Part shown: piece by piece, positions 20,510 through 29,290 of the stretch | Numbering within the stretch: position 1 is the stretch's first letter | Layout: each line of letters opens with the position of its first letter | Origin: Trichomonas vaginalis G3 | Lineage: Eukaryota; Parabasalia; Trichomonadida; Trichomonadidae | Direction: 5' to 3' | Assembly (NCBI RefSeq): GCF_026262505.1 | Contig: NC_067205.1 | Span: 7,440,001 to 7,504,000 of the forward strand | DNA: 64,000 nt | Translations under genes and position numbers: made by a program | The notes under the pieces: model-generated | Seen by the model: only the letters and a program-made list of their open reading frames with translations | Told to the model about the DNA's origin: nothing | Database searches by the model: none

Positions 20510-21337
20510 TTAGTCTTCCTCTTTGAAGTTGTCGAAATATTCTGTTATTTTTTCCTTCAGTAATGTTAAGTCTTCTTTGAATGTAAGTATTGTGCAACCT
20601 TTGATGTTATAGTGTGTTTGAGGAAGTGTGTCTTGAACTATTTGTTTCACATCTTCATTCGGTGTCATTGAAATCGGTAAGTTTTCACGATAGAACCAGT
20701 TTCTGTCAGATTTGTAAATCTTAGCGAGGTCATAAAAGCTCTTGTTGTTTCTTCTCACTAAATGCAACATAACCATATCTCTATCTTCTTCTTTCTCCAA
20801 CTCTTTAGCGTAAATCATATACTTATAACTCTTTTCCTTTCCTTTTGGTACCGAACGTGGTATTCTTTTCTGTATGCTTTTGTCTTTGGATTCAATGACT
20901 TCATCTTTTGCTTGAAGTTTCTTTTCCATATCTTCACGTTCTGCTTTATATAGTTCATCTAACATCATGAAAATATAACAAGCATAACGAGGTGAAGCCC
21001 ACATTGCTACAGCATTTACTAAAAGTCTATGAACATAATAACCTTTCAAACCAGGTGCCAAATTCTTGCGATTTTCGAATGGAATCTCTTCTCTCGGTTT
21101 TCCGAGGGAAGCAATCATATGAGGAAATTCTTCTAAAAGTTCTTTTGTCTGTTGGTTTTCAAACCAATGATATGCTTGCTTTGTAGAACGAAGAGCATTC
21201 ATTATACTTTGCATTTGGTACATGTCATCTTTGACCGAACGAATGAGACGTAACTGTTTGTTATATTGTATGTATTCGTATTCTTCATTTATGGCTTCAT
21301 GAACGATAGCAGTTGTTGTGTTCTCTGATATTGACAT
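20510..21337 (-). CDS. KilA-N / Bro-type DNA-binding protein of B
   Basis: 275 codons, intact. Residues about 50-130 form a KilA-N-like domain: HWFENQQTKELLEEF, then GYYVHRLLVNAVAMWASPRYA and CYIFMMLDEL. A charged coiled coil follows, then a C-terminal Bro-type domain (RSVPKGKEKSYKYMIY, LVRRNNKSFYDLAKIYKSDRNWFYRENLP) like those of poxvirus/baculovirus Bro and phage antirepressor proteins. Likely regulates element transcription or replication. The leader (TTTTTTTATCCGGAATATAAAGACAG) is shared with two other KilA-N genes here. Confidence 0.8.
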   Translation of the reverse strand: MSISENTTTAIVHEAINEEYEYIQYNKQLRLIRSVKDDMYQMQSIMNALRSTKQAYHWFENQQTKELLEEFPHMIASLGKPREEIPFENRKNLAPGLKGYYVHRLLVNAVAMWASPRYACYIFMMLDELYKAEREDMEKKLQAKDEVIESKDKSIQKRIPRSVPKGKEKSYKYMIYAKELEKEEDRDMVMLHLVRRNNKSFYDLAKIYKSDRNWFYRENLPISMTPNEDVKQIVQDTLPQTHYNIKGCTILTFKEDLTLLKEKITEYFDNFKEED

Positions 21338-21372
21338 TACTGTCTTTATATTCCGGATAAAAAAATATTTTA
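21338..21372 (-). promoter_or_regulatory. KilA-N gene leader with TAAAGACAG
   Basis: TATAAAGACAGTA just before ATG, behind TTTTTTTATCCGG. The TRTAAAGACAG word also precedes the KilA-N genes starting at 22036 and 45392, and no other gene in the window that I found. Candidate operator or translation signal for this gene class. Confidence 0.55.
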
Positions 21373-21424
21373 TAAAAAACTAACTTTATTTTCTGACTTT
21401 CACAAAAGACCAAAAATAAACGCT

Positions 21425-21727
21425 TTACATGTATTTTTCAGCAACTTCGTCAAATAATTTTATAGCTTTATCTATCTCATCTACTTCAAACGTTTCTTTA
21501 CCTTTCATGGGAGCACCATACATTTTCTCAAACTTTTCAAGCAGTTCTGTTTCTGCAGCTCTCATATCATTAACGAACACAACCTTGACTCTATTGACTG
21601 TACTGTCATATCTTTGAGTTATATTATATGTTCTTCCTATCTTATATCTTTTTGTATTGAAGTCCTTCGGTTTCTGAACGATATAAAAGTAAGCCTTCAC
21701 TGCAACGTTCTGAGTCGAATGAACCAT
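21425..21727 (-). CDS. T5orf172 / MUG113-like (GIY-YIG superfamily) protein of B
   Basis: 100 codons. AYFYIVQKPKDF, then YKIGRTYNITQRYDS and AAETELLEKFEKMYG...GKETFEVDE match the T5orf172/MUG113 fold (GIY-YIG nuclease relatives often fused to or beside KilA-N/Bro domains in DNA viruses). Directly downstream of a KilA-N ORF on the same strand, so the two probably form one functional unit. Role likely DNA binding or nicking; activity unknown. Confidence 0.7.
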   Translation of the reverse strand: MVHSTQNVAVKAYFYIVQKPKDFNTKRYKIGRTYNITQRYDSTVNRVKVVFVNDMRAAETELLEKFEKMYGAPMKGKETFEVDEIDKAIKLFDEVAEKYM

Positions 21728-21730
21728 AAG

Positions 21731-22036
21731 TTATGAAGTTATATCCAACAACTGGTCTAACCATAACAAAACTATTGGTATAAGACTTTTGTCTATAAGA
21801 TATGCTCTTGTTCCATGAAATGCTACTGATATCATAAGCTCAGGATTTCTTGTCAAAATTTTCTGAGTTGAAGCATTTCTAACCCAGTCGTTTGTTTTCT
21901 TTCCAGATGGAGATATAATGTCTGACAAAGAATATTTGTTGTATTTCTTTGAGTATCTTACGTTTAAATCACCTATTCTAACCACTTTGGTGTCATTGTC
22001 TATCTTTCTAACTGTTTCAAACTCAATGTTTGACAT
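21731..22036 (-). CDS. KilA-N domain protein of B
   Basis: About 101 codons from ATG 22034-22036. RIGDLNVRYSKKYNKYSLSD, then KTNDWVRNASTQKIL and FHGTRAYLIDKSLIPIVLLWLD are a compact KilA-N domain. Start chosen because the TATGTAAAGACAGTA leader shared with 21337 and 45392 ends exactly here. Immediately followed by the T5orf172-like ORF; in other viruses the two domains are commonly one polypeptide. Confidence 0.7.
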   Translation of the reverse strand: MSNIEFETVRKIDNDTKVVRIGDLNVRYSKKYNKYSLSDIISPSGKKTNDWVRNASTQKILTRNPELMISVAFHGTRAYLIDKSLIPIVLLWLDQLLDITS

Positions 22037-22144
22037 TACTGTCTTTACATACAAAATAAAAATTTTTCTTAGAAAAAAATTAGCGTTATTTTTTTATCTT
22101 AATGAAAATTCATGATTTTTGTTGCTGAATTCAATAAAAATATA

Positions 22145-22200
22145 TTTTAGGTGAAGAGGTGAGATTTCACCCGTTTTCTCACCTAATTTTTCACCCCAGT
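22145..22200. repeat. Palindromic GGTGA site
   Basis: AGGTGAAGAGGTGAGATTTC followed by ACCCG and TTTTCTCACCTAATTTTTCACCC words; the same type as the sites at 46258-46312 and 46436-46492. Placed just after the 3' end of the gene at 22205-23144. Confidence 0.7.
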
Positions 22201-22204
22201 TATT

Positions 22205-23144
22205 TTATAAGCGTTTTACATGAATTGTACGATGTATATTTGAAATTCTAAACAGTTTTGTAGCTTCTATTTCTTCACGAAGGATATCAAAAGTTTTAAC
22301 GATACCGAAAGTTTCTTTATACTTCTTCTTGACATCAGATAATAGGAAATCGTCAGCTGTTGGATAGTTTTTGTTCAGAAATGCTAACATGTCCATTTTA
22401 TCTTCTGCTGGCTTTTCTGCTTCTTTCTTTAAGTCAGCATAGTCGTTTCTCATACGTTCTATCTCTTTGACGGAGTAGTTATATTTCCTCATTGCTGCTT
22501 TACATTTTGAACATTGCGGATTCATTTTTGCGTTATACATTGAAATTTGACCTGCTAGAACAACTAAGGCGTCAATGGTTTTCTTTAACTCAAAAGTTGT
22601 TGGTTTTATTTGTCCATTCCATATTTTACATCTTTTATCTTTATCTCTTATCTGCCATACACATTCAGCAACTAATGAAACAAAGTTGTCGTATGTCTTA
22701 AACTCCCAGATTTATATATGTCAGAGATGTTCTTATATACCATGTCGCAATCTTTGTCCATAACTTTATGGTTGCAATGATATCCTAGAAACTCATAGTT
22801 TACTTACGTATGAACTTCTTTATTTCTACTGAGTCAGTTGGTTTCACTTCTATTTCATCGAATTCATGAATAGTGAGCTTTTGTTGTTGGATTTCAGGCA
22901 ATTTGGGTAAATGGTCAATAATGTCCTGCATGTCATAAAGATACTGTTCATTTGTTTCATCTTTCGCACTACAGTCTAAATTACTTGTTAAAAGTTCTTG
23001 CTTAATTCTTTGTATTTCTGTCTCAAAAGTATATGAAGAAGGAATGAAGCTTTTCATCTCTACTAACATAGATGTAGGATTCATGACTAAAGAGTTTGGT
23101 GCTGTAGTTGTTTGAATTGTTGTAGAACCTATTGTTGAAATCAT
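22205..23144 (-). CDS. Conserved Cys/coiled-coil protein of B (twin of 46494-47408), broken
   Basis: Strongly similar to the intact 304-codon protein at 46494-47408 in C, with about two to three breaks. Motifs: SFIPSSYTFETEIQRIKQEL, LPKLPEIQQQKLTI, CSKCKAAMRKYNYSVKEIERM, DVKKKYKETFGIVKTF and a basic HRTIHVKRL end. No known family recognised; see the C copy. Confidence 0.6.
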
Positions 23145-23261
23145 ATCTTTTATACAAGATAAAAAAATAAATAAAAATAAAACTAACTTTATTTTTTCTA
23201 TCTTAAGGAAATTCATGAAAATTCACGAGAAAGCAAAAGCAATCTGAGCCGCTAAGCGGTG

Positions 23262-23318
23262 AAAAAGGAGGTGAAAAAGGAGGTGAAATCTCACCTCTTC
23301 ACCTAAACATTATTTTTG
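23262..23318. repeat. Palindromic GGTGA site upstream of the 22.2-kb gene
   Basis: GGTGAAAAAGGAGGTGAAAT then CTCACCTCTTCACCTAAACAT and TATTTTTG. Preceded by a short hairpin GAGCCGCTAAGCGGTG. Lies between the integrase end and the next gene's leader. Confidence 0.7.
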
Positions 23319-23401
23319 TTCATTTATGTTAAAATATATGGTATCATTAATGATATCATGACTGTTCTCGTTCATGTCTGATTTACATCCAACGAAAAAG
23401 T

Positions 23402-24487
23402 TTAGAAGAATTTTCTTATTCTTTCTGGCATATTTTTGTCTTTCCAGTACTCCAGCTCTAATGGTCCCAGATGTGTTGGCTTCGACTCTCTCAAGTTCTT
23501 AGATGGTATAACATCTTCAACGCCTCCTTCATATCTTACTTTATAAGTGTCATCGTTTATGTTATAGCCAAGTATTTCAATAACCACTCCTCGCTTTGCT
23601 TCGTCAATGGTTTCAGCAAGTTTGCCATTACTACTTTCGACTAATTTGTGACGAGGGTAAAACGCAATAGAGTCGTCGGCAGCTTTTATAAGATATCCAT
23701 TACCTTGCGTAGAGTCTACGATATAATAGTTTCTACTTAACCTTAAACGTTTCTTTGTCAACGGTTTGTCGTCAAGAACTACACGAACTTTTGTACCAGG
23801 AATGAGGGTAAATTGTGTTGAATTTCTGATATTTTGTGTTTGGCTTCGTTTCTTTTGTATATACTTTTCTTCTTGTTGTTGTGTCATTGAATTTGGTGTA
23901 TGTCCTGTTGTAGAATGTGTTGAGGAATTATATACTTCGAGGAAATGTTTCATTGTTTCTTCGGTAAAGTCTCGCTCTTAGTTTAAATCTCTGAGCGTCC
24001 TTATGAAGCGGTTTATGATACCTAAAATATTATGGTTATGGTCTTCAGTAGTGTAGTGAGTTATGTTATGCTTAATGAGAAATTCTGTGATTTCGTTGCT
24101 GAGGTATGCACTGTCTTGGTCTGATGTTAAAGTACTTGGGCTATGTTCTGCTACAAACTTTTGTAAAACTCTTAACACTTCACGAGTTCCTTTATTTTTC
24201 ATTGGATATGCATATGCTTTACGAGTGTTAACATTAATGAAGATGAGGAATGGTTTATGTCCTCCTTTTCTGCTTTGAATGAGAGTGTCAAATTGGTATG
24301 CGTCAGGAGTGTTGGAGTAAATTGGTAAAAAGTAGTCGTAAGGGTTTATTTTTGTTTGATGTACAACATTTTTGTCAAAGAACTTTTTCACTTCAGCTCT
24401 GTTAGTAAATCCCCAACTTTTTGCTGCTTCATTGAACTTCTTAAATGACCTCCATGGATGTTGTTCGAATACTTCTTTCAAGCTCAT
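23402..24487 (-). CDS. Polinton integrase with chromo-like C-terminus, B, broken
   Basis: About 360 codons with about one break. N-terminal helical zinc-less segment, then an RNase-H-fold core: YQFDTLIQSRKG, FLIFINVNTRKAYAYPMKNKG, LTSDQDSAYLSNEI and a helix INRFIRTLRD. A basic linker, an SH3-like RVVLDDKPL...NYYIVDS module and a chromodomain-like stretch (GVVIEILGYNINDDTYKVRY, EGGVEDVIPSKNL) follow. Chromo-like tails are known in Maverick integrases and are thought to steer insertion to chromatin. The start follows a TAAAATCTTTAACTTTACATAA leader. Confidence 0.85.
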
Positions 24488-24527
24488 TTATGTAAAGTTA
24501 AAGATTTTATTCTAGGCTCAAGCGCGT

Positions 24528-26537
24528 TCATTGAACGCGGTACCATGCGAATACAGTCACAAATGGTGGCATATAATCTGCACCCGAGCCTGTTGGATTT
24601 GTTGTGAAAGTGTGTGAATGATTACCTGTGGTTCCACAGAAAATACCTGTGCTTGAATCTACTGGGTCACTTGAAATATCATATCTATTCATTCCCTGTC
24701 TATCCGAACCTGCTGCAAGATTTGTATAACCTCTTTTTGTTATTGAATGTGAATGATTACCTGTTGTGTTTGTAGTTCCTGTATGAGTGTGCGGTGGAAG
24801 GTTTGCTTCTTTAATTTTCTTCGAACCTCCTGTTTGCTTTGAATATCTAGCACAGTATAAGAATTTATCTACAATCTGCTTCCACGTACCAAAACCCAGA
24901 ACTGTTTCTGGATTTGTTGAGTTCATTGACGTATAAATAGAACCAACAAGATATAATGTTTGAAGTATTTCTGTCTTTAATGTTTGAAGCTCTGTTTTGT
25001 CTGCTTTCTTATCTAACATTGTTGGTAGTTCATATGCTTCAAAGTTTCTGGCATGATCTTCGATATTCCTGCAACTGTTATCTAAATTGTTAAGAGTATC
25101 TTTTACGCTTGTACTTGGATTTTCTAATGGTGCACTTGAACCAAGGGTATAGTTCAATATTATGTCGTCTGCTCTAACAGTAGTGAAAGATTTATGTGTA
25201 TGGTTCTTGTCAGCTTTATTATCATATAAATCTTGAGCAGTGAATTTAACATTATTTTCATCGTCCATGACATAAACATTTTTACAGCTAATTTCTTTCT
25301 TCGTTGTTATGTTTTCATTCGATGTTAAACCTTGTGGAAAGTTAGGAGGTTTATAATATAATGCATCCCCACCAGTTCCGCCAACCGTTCCTTCAATACT
25401 TTCTATAGCAACAGTTGAGAAGGAGTTATGTGTATGTTCTTTATCTGCTTTTTTATCTAACATTGCTGGTAGTTCATGTGTTTCAAAGTTTCTGACATGA
25501 CCTTCAATGTTCATACATTTGTTATTTAAGGAGTTTAGTGTATCTTTTACGCTTGTACTTGGATTCTCTAAAGGTGCACTTGAACCAAGGGTATAGTTCA
25601 ATATTATGTCGTCTGCTCTAACAGTAGTGAAGGATTTATGTGTATGGTTCTTGTCGGCTTTACTGTCTAATGTAGCTTGAAGTTCATTTATATCGGAGAT
25701 GTTGTGTTTATGAGATTTCAAAACTTTGTTCATTGCTTCAAGTTCAACTTTGTCAGCTTTACTTTTAATAGCATCTTCAAACGTTATTTTTGCCTTAACT
25801 CTCAATGTAAATCTTGGTTCAACTAATACACCGTTAACAGAGAAAGTAGAGGCATAAATTTCATCGTTATAACTAAATGCTTCTGGTGCTTTACCCGTGT
25901 CATACTGTACAGTACAGCTTATGTCATAACCTTTAGCACGAATGTATTTATATCTTCTTTCATTGGGGTCTTCCGTCTTCACTTCATCACTTCGTGTTAA
26001 ATATCCATGGTAGTCCGTTATAATTTGTTCGTCTGAAGTTATATAATGAACGTGGTTCTTGACTTTATCACTCAGAGCTAAAAGCTCATTTTTGTCTGCT
26101 TTTTCGGCTAATTTCTCATTAACATCATTCACTTCTAATTCAACTCTTCCGCCAGAACTCTTATTATCATTAATCTTTTTCATTAATTCGGTAATTACGT
26201 CATAAAGACTATATTCTGTTTTCGGTTTTGTAAATAATGAGTCAAAATTTCTTTTCATCATTACATCGCTGACATTAATGATATCACCAATTCCTTTTTC
26301 ATTTATTCTCTTCATTAATTCTGCAATAATGACGAATATATAATCTGTTAATTTATTCTCTTCATCGAGGGTTATAGAATGTTTTGAAATTGAATCATTA
26401 ACTCCTCTAAATAAATCAATAACTTCAGGATACACGTTTTTAATGTCTCGAATAACCCGACCAGTATCCTGTTGTTCATGTTCTTCGTTCCCGTCGTTAC
26501 GTGGTTTTATATCTCTAACCATCATCAACGCAGCCAT
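24528..26537 (-). CDS. Long tail-fibre-like attachment protein of B
   Basis: 669 codons, intact. Residues 1-170: helical. About 170-560: repeated KADKNHTHKSFTTVRADDII segments, including a duplicated block of about 70 residues (25020-25230 and 25440-25650 nearly the same in DNA). C-terminal 130 residues: Gp10/collar-type domain with LVGSIYTSMNSTNP, FLYCARYSKQTGGSKK, LPPHTHTGTTNTTGNHSHS, GNHSHTFTTNPTGSG, MPPFVTVFAWYRVQ. Such domains cap trimeric phage fibres. Likely an attachment spike of the virion form. It shares almost the same tip-flanking DNA as A's fibre, with an unrelated central loop. Confidence 0.82.
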   Translation of the reverse strand: MAALMMVRDIKPRNDGNEEHEQQDTGRVIRDIKNVYPEVIDLFRGVNDSISKHSITLDEENKLTDYIFVIIAELMKRINEKGIGDIINVSDVMMKRNFDSLFTKPKTEYSLYDVITELMKKINDNKSSGGRVELEVNDVNEKLAEKADKNELLALSDKVKNHVHYITSDEQIITDYHGYLTRSDEVKTEDPNERRYKYIRAKGYDISCTVQYDTGKAPEAFSYNDEIYASTFSVNGVLVEPRFTLRVKAKITFEDAIKSKADKVELEAMNKVLKSHKHNISDINELQATLDSKADKNHTHKSFTTVRADDIILNYTLGSSAPLENPSTSVKDTLNSLNNKCMNIEGHVRNFETHELPAMLDKKADKEHTHNSFSTVAIESIEGTVGGTGGDALYYKPPNFPQGLTSNENITTKKEISCKNVYVMDDENNVKFTAQDLYDNKADKNHTHKSFTTVRADDIILNYTLGSSAPLENPSTSVKDTLNNLDNSCRNIEDHARNFEAYELPTMLDKKADKTELQTLKTEILQTLYLVGSIYTSMNSTNPETVLGFGTWKQIVDKFLYCARYSKQTGGSKKIKEANLPPHTHTGTTNTTGNHSHSITKRGYTNLAAGSDRQGMNRYDISSDPVDSSTGIFCGTTGNHSHTFTTNPTGSGADYMPPFVTVFAWYRVQ

Positions 26538-26554
26538 AACCGGAGGGTTTGTTG

Positions 26555-27697
26555 CTACTGTTCGAAAATCTGACCGTTATGTATGGTATATCTAAATAAT
26601 TTCTTTGTGTTTGTTAAAACATTTGAAACAAGTCTTTTAAAACCATCTACAAAATTTCCTGTTTCACCTAATGTTCTTGCAGCATTTACAAGCTCACCCA
26701 TTCCCGCTTTTGACCCCAAAAACGTCCATATTGCATTTATTTCACTCTGTATAGTTGTCCATTCAGCGAAAATAACACCCGCATTCGCTAAGCTGAAAAT
26801 GAAATTCAGTGGATCGAACTTAATTCCACCTTCTTTTTCAATTTCAACGAACTCACTAACATGAGATTTTAAGTATTCTTTCGTTAAAATTGTTTTCCCC
26901 GATGTTATGTCATTAACGAAACTATCACCGTCAAAAGTTAACGAATTCAATTTCGTCGTTGATGCTTTTATTTCATACACCGCTTTATCGATAGTTTTTG
27001 GCTCACCTTCTTTAGAAGCATATGAAACATTAATGAATGAATTATATGTATTCGTGAATGAATTAAAATCAATGATTTTCATTAATGACGCCTTTAATGA
27101 TTCATTTACTGTCGAATCCCTTAAAGTAATTAATGAACTGTCATTTATGAAAGGTACACTGCAAACCGTCGAGTTTGGATCAAATGCTGTAGTTGGTGCA
27201 GGAATATTAATGATATAAGTCATTAAATCATTAAGTGACGTAAATAATGTTGTCGTTTTTGATTTAATTTCTTTAGCATCTGTTATATATGGTAATTTTA
27301 TTTCTGTAGTTTCTGAATTAAAGATATTCGCTAAAATGTTTTGTAAACTGTTTTGAACAGCTGTGTAAACCGTTGAATTCGGAACTCTTACGATTTCACC
27401 ATCCTTAATAAAGGCATTGCACATGGTAGTGCTTGGGTCAAATCTTTCGGGATTATAATTCAACATATATTCTAACGCTTCATGAACAGACTTATATACT
27501 GTTGTGTCGTTCTTCATGACAACTTCACCCTTTATGAATGGCATAGTACATGGAGTTAAAATAGGGTCAAACTTTTCATAGTCCTTCCATGTTATGTATT
27601 TCTCGGTATTTCCATCAGATAACAATATATTTGTCAGTAAGTGTGAGAGAGTATTGACCAAAATATAAACGTTTAGCTCTGTCAGCTTCATACGCAT
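26555..27697 (-). CDS. Triple-repeat protein upstream of the B fibre
   Basis: 380 codons. Three repeats of about 45 residues: FDPILTPCTMPFIKGE...TVYKSVHEALEYML, FDPSTTMCNAFIKDGE...TVYTAVQNSLQNIL, FDPNSTVCSVPFINDS...TVNESLKASLMKII. Each has a Cys after FDPxxT and a C-terminal helix. The second half is helical with a hydrophobic patch (FIFSLANAGVIFAEWTTI). The true start may be slightly upstream in another frame. It ends 17 bp before the fibre gene, so a fibre anchor or chaperone is plausible. No family recognised. Confidence 0.55.
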   Translation of the reverse strand: MRMKLTELNVYILVNTLSHLLTNILLSDGNTEKYITWKDYEKFDPILTPCTMPFIKGEVVMKNDTTVYKSVHEALEYMLNYNPERFDPSTTMCNAFIKDGEIVRVPNSTVYTAVQNSLQNILANIFNSETTEIKLPYITDAKEIKSKTTTLFTSLNDLMTYIINIPAPTTAFDPNSTVCSVPFINDSSLITLRDSTVNESLKASLMKIIDFNSFTNTYNSFINVSYASKEGEPKTIDKAVYEIKASTTKLNSLTFDGDSFVNDITSGKTILTKEYLKSHVSEFVEIEKEGGIKFDPLNFIFSLANAGVIFAEWTTIQSEINAIWTFLGSKAGMGELVNAARTLGETGNFVDGFKRLVSNVLTNTKKLFRYTIHNGQIFEQ

Positions 27698-27730
27698 ATG
27701 CAGCTATACTCATATTTTAATGAGAATAAA

Positions 27731-28090
27731 ATGTTGTTCTATTTGCAAAGTACAGACCCAAACGAATACGGGACAGTAAAGCTACAAACAAACTTAGGTC
27801 TACAGAATGAGGCGCTTGCATTCAGAATGGTTGACTTCAATACTATCGCTTCATTCGTTATAACTGATGAAACAGATTTCATGGAGCTTGAAATAGATGG
27901 AAAGAAGCACGAAATAAGATTTCACAATAATGTAGAATATAAGATGGAAACATTAGCTGGAGTGTTAAATGCTCTCATAAATACTACAATAAACAAGGAT
28001 AACGAAGAAAACTTAATGAATGTTAAACTTATTGCAGGAGTTTTGAAGTTCAGTTATGCGAAGGAGTTTAAGATAAAGAATGAGTCATAG
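27731..28090 (+). CDS. Minor structural protein of B, first of a pair
   Basis: About 119 codons; the ATG at 27731 is preferred over 27698 because it follows TTTTAATGAGAATAAA. Beta-rich: MLFYLQSTDPNEYGTVKLQT, ELEIDGKKHEIRFHN, NVKLIAGVLKFSYA. Overlaps the next ORF by 11 bp. The YxxxSTDP...GxVKLQTN opening resembles the ITTKNPESYNSITTNLQS opening of C's 40175-40980 gene, whose second half corresponds to the next ORF. Confidence 0.45.
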   Translation: MLFYLQSTDPNEYGTVKLQTNLGLQNEALAFRMVDFNTIASFVITDETDFMELEIDGKKHEIRFHNNVEYKMETLAGVLNALINTTINKDNEENLMNVKLIAGVLKFSYAKEFKIKNES

Positions 28091-28505
28091 AGTACAACTT
28101 CTTTTGGGTGCATACCATATGACATTTCCTTTGAAAAGTGTTGACAAAACGATTGAGATGAAATCTGTTCCATACGTATGTTATGGTAATTGTTTGTACA
28201 TTGAGTCAAAAATAGCTAATGTCACAGGTATTTCAGGAGTTAATAGTAAAGGTTCAGTAGAATATAAATCCTTCTGTTATGCAGTCAATTCAATGTTCAT
28301 TCCAAACGTTCCTGTCATAGCAACTCATTTAGGTAAATGGGTTCGCATTAGTCCTCATAATTTGAAAGACATGCAATTCAGACTTGTTGACTTTCAAGGA
28401 GAGCCTGTAGAACTGAAGGCACCAGTGCGAATGACTGTTGAAGTTGACTTTTTAGAAAATATTAAATGCAACAGCTTACAAGAGAACTCAGAGCTAAAAA
28501 TATAA
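28080..28505 (+). CDS. Minor structural (penton-like candidate) protein of B
   Basis: 141 codons. The terminal pattern NLKDMQFRLVDFQGEPVELKAPVRMTVEVDF matches SITLTLVDANFVPVKLLCPMYLSMTAE in C and the A protein at 5530-6239: the L-x-D...P-V-x-L...M-x-x-x-V strand pair seen once per element. Upstream ORF 27731-28090 looks like its N-terminal counterpart, as C has both in one region. Proposed jelly-roll minor capsid by pattern only. Confidence 0.5.
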   Translation: MSHRVQLLLGAYHMTFPLKSVDKTIEMKSVPYVCYGNCLYIESKIANVTGISGVNSKGSVEYKSFCYAVNSMFIPNVPVIATHLGKWVRISPHNLKDMQFRLVDFQGEPVELKAPVRMTVEVDFLENIKCNSLQENSELKI

Positions 28506-28708
28506 AGTATGAATGTTATGTATTAGGTCATGAACTTTGGTTGTTGCTGTTTGATGAAACAAATGAGTTAGTTATGTCAGTCAAGAGAACAGAAAAATAT
28601 TGTGTTAGTGAAAACTGCACCAAGTCAATAAGATTAGGTTTGCATTATGAAGATGAGTTCGATACTGTTGAAGAAGTTTTGGATAGATATTACAAATTGC
28701 TAACTTGA
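28466..28708 (+). CDS. 80-codon protein of B, unknown
   Basis: Overlaps the previous gene by 40 bp in another frame. Beta start (IKYECYVLGHELWLLLFDE), then YCVSENCTKSIRLGLHYED and an acidic helix DTVEEVLDRYYKLL. Two Cys in CVSENC. Followed by a pair of GC-rich hairpins. Function not recognised. Confidence 0.4.
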   Translation: MQQLTRELRAKNIKYECYVLGHELWLLLFDETNELVMSVKRTEKYCVSENCTKSIRLGLHYEDEFDTVEEVLDRYYKLLT

Positions 28709-28714
28709 AATTTT

Positions 28715-28766
28715 TTGACTGACGGCGCAAAGCGCCAAGATGGGCTCAAAGAGCCCTCCTGACTGC
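28715..28766. repeat. Paired GC-rich hairpins between convergent genes
   Basis: GGCGCAAAGCGCC and GGGCTCAAAGAGCCC stand side by side between the 3' ends of convergent genes. Position and stem-loop form suggest a terminator-like or mobile palindromic insert. They resemble the short NGCNNNGCN palindromes elsewhere in the window. Confidence 0.6.
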
Positions 28767-28787
28767 TTTAATTTACTAAAACATATT

Positions 28788-29226
28788 TCAAACAAAGCTT
28801 ATATCAGTAGATAGTTTTGTATACTCGTTCGAATATTTATACTTAAACTCAACTCCTGTAGTTCCTGGTGTTTCAATGATGCGGATGTTACCTATTTTCA
28901 TGAATAGTGGAGTTTGACCACAGCATTCGATTTCAGGGTCGAGATAGTCAATGACACATTGTTTCCCTGTTATTCGTGAGATAACATTTTCAAGGTCCTC
29001 CTTTGTTAGAATTATTTGGTTCTTACTTATAAGATTTGTCAAAAGCTTCTTATCGTCTTTGAGTAAAATTGTTTGGTATAACTGAAGAAGGTAATGGTCT
29101 ACGTTATCTGAAGGATTTGTTTGAACATTTGTGTAAGGGTTGTCGTTGGCTTCTCTTGAAAGAATTTGGTCCAGTGGTGGATACTCTAACTTAACATCTG
29201 ATGTAGCGTTAGCGTTTTGAAGCTGA
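28788..29226 (-). CDS. CCG-motif core protein of B
   Basis: The frame is open from about 29223 but has no ATG; the conserved domain starts near residue 60. Contains LDPEIECCGQTPLFMKIGNIRIIETPGT and a terminal Tyr-rich strand, matching the CCG proteins of A (6741-7401) and C (39588-40136). The Pro/Asn-rich upstream part (YPPLDQILSREANDNPY) parallels the disordered N-termini of the others. Probably broken at the 5' side. Unknown function. Confidence 0.5.
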
Positions 29227-29290
29227 GTTTAAATTCACCGACTTAAGATCTGGTTCTTTTTCTTTCAAACACTCTGAACTATAGTTCTTT

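Noticed and set aside
24528-26537. Bacteriophage contamination or assembly chimaera explaining the fibre gene
   Set aside because: Fibres occur in all three elements, share codon use, leaders and strand packing with Maverick neighbours, and vary between elements.
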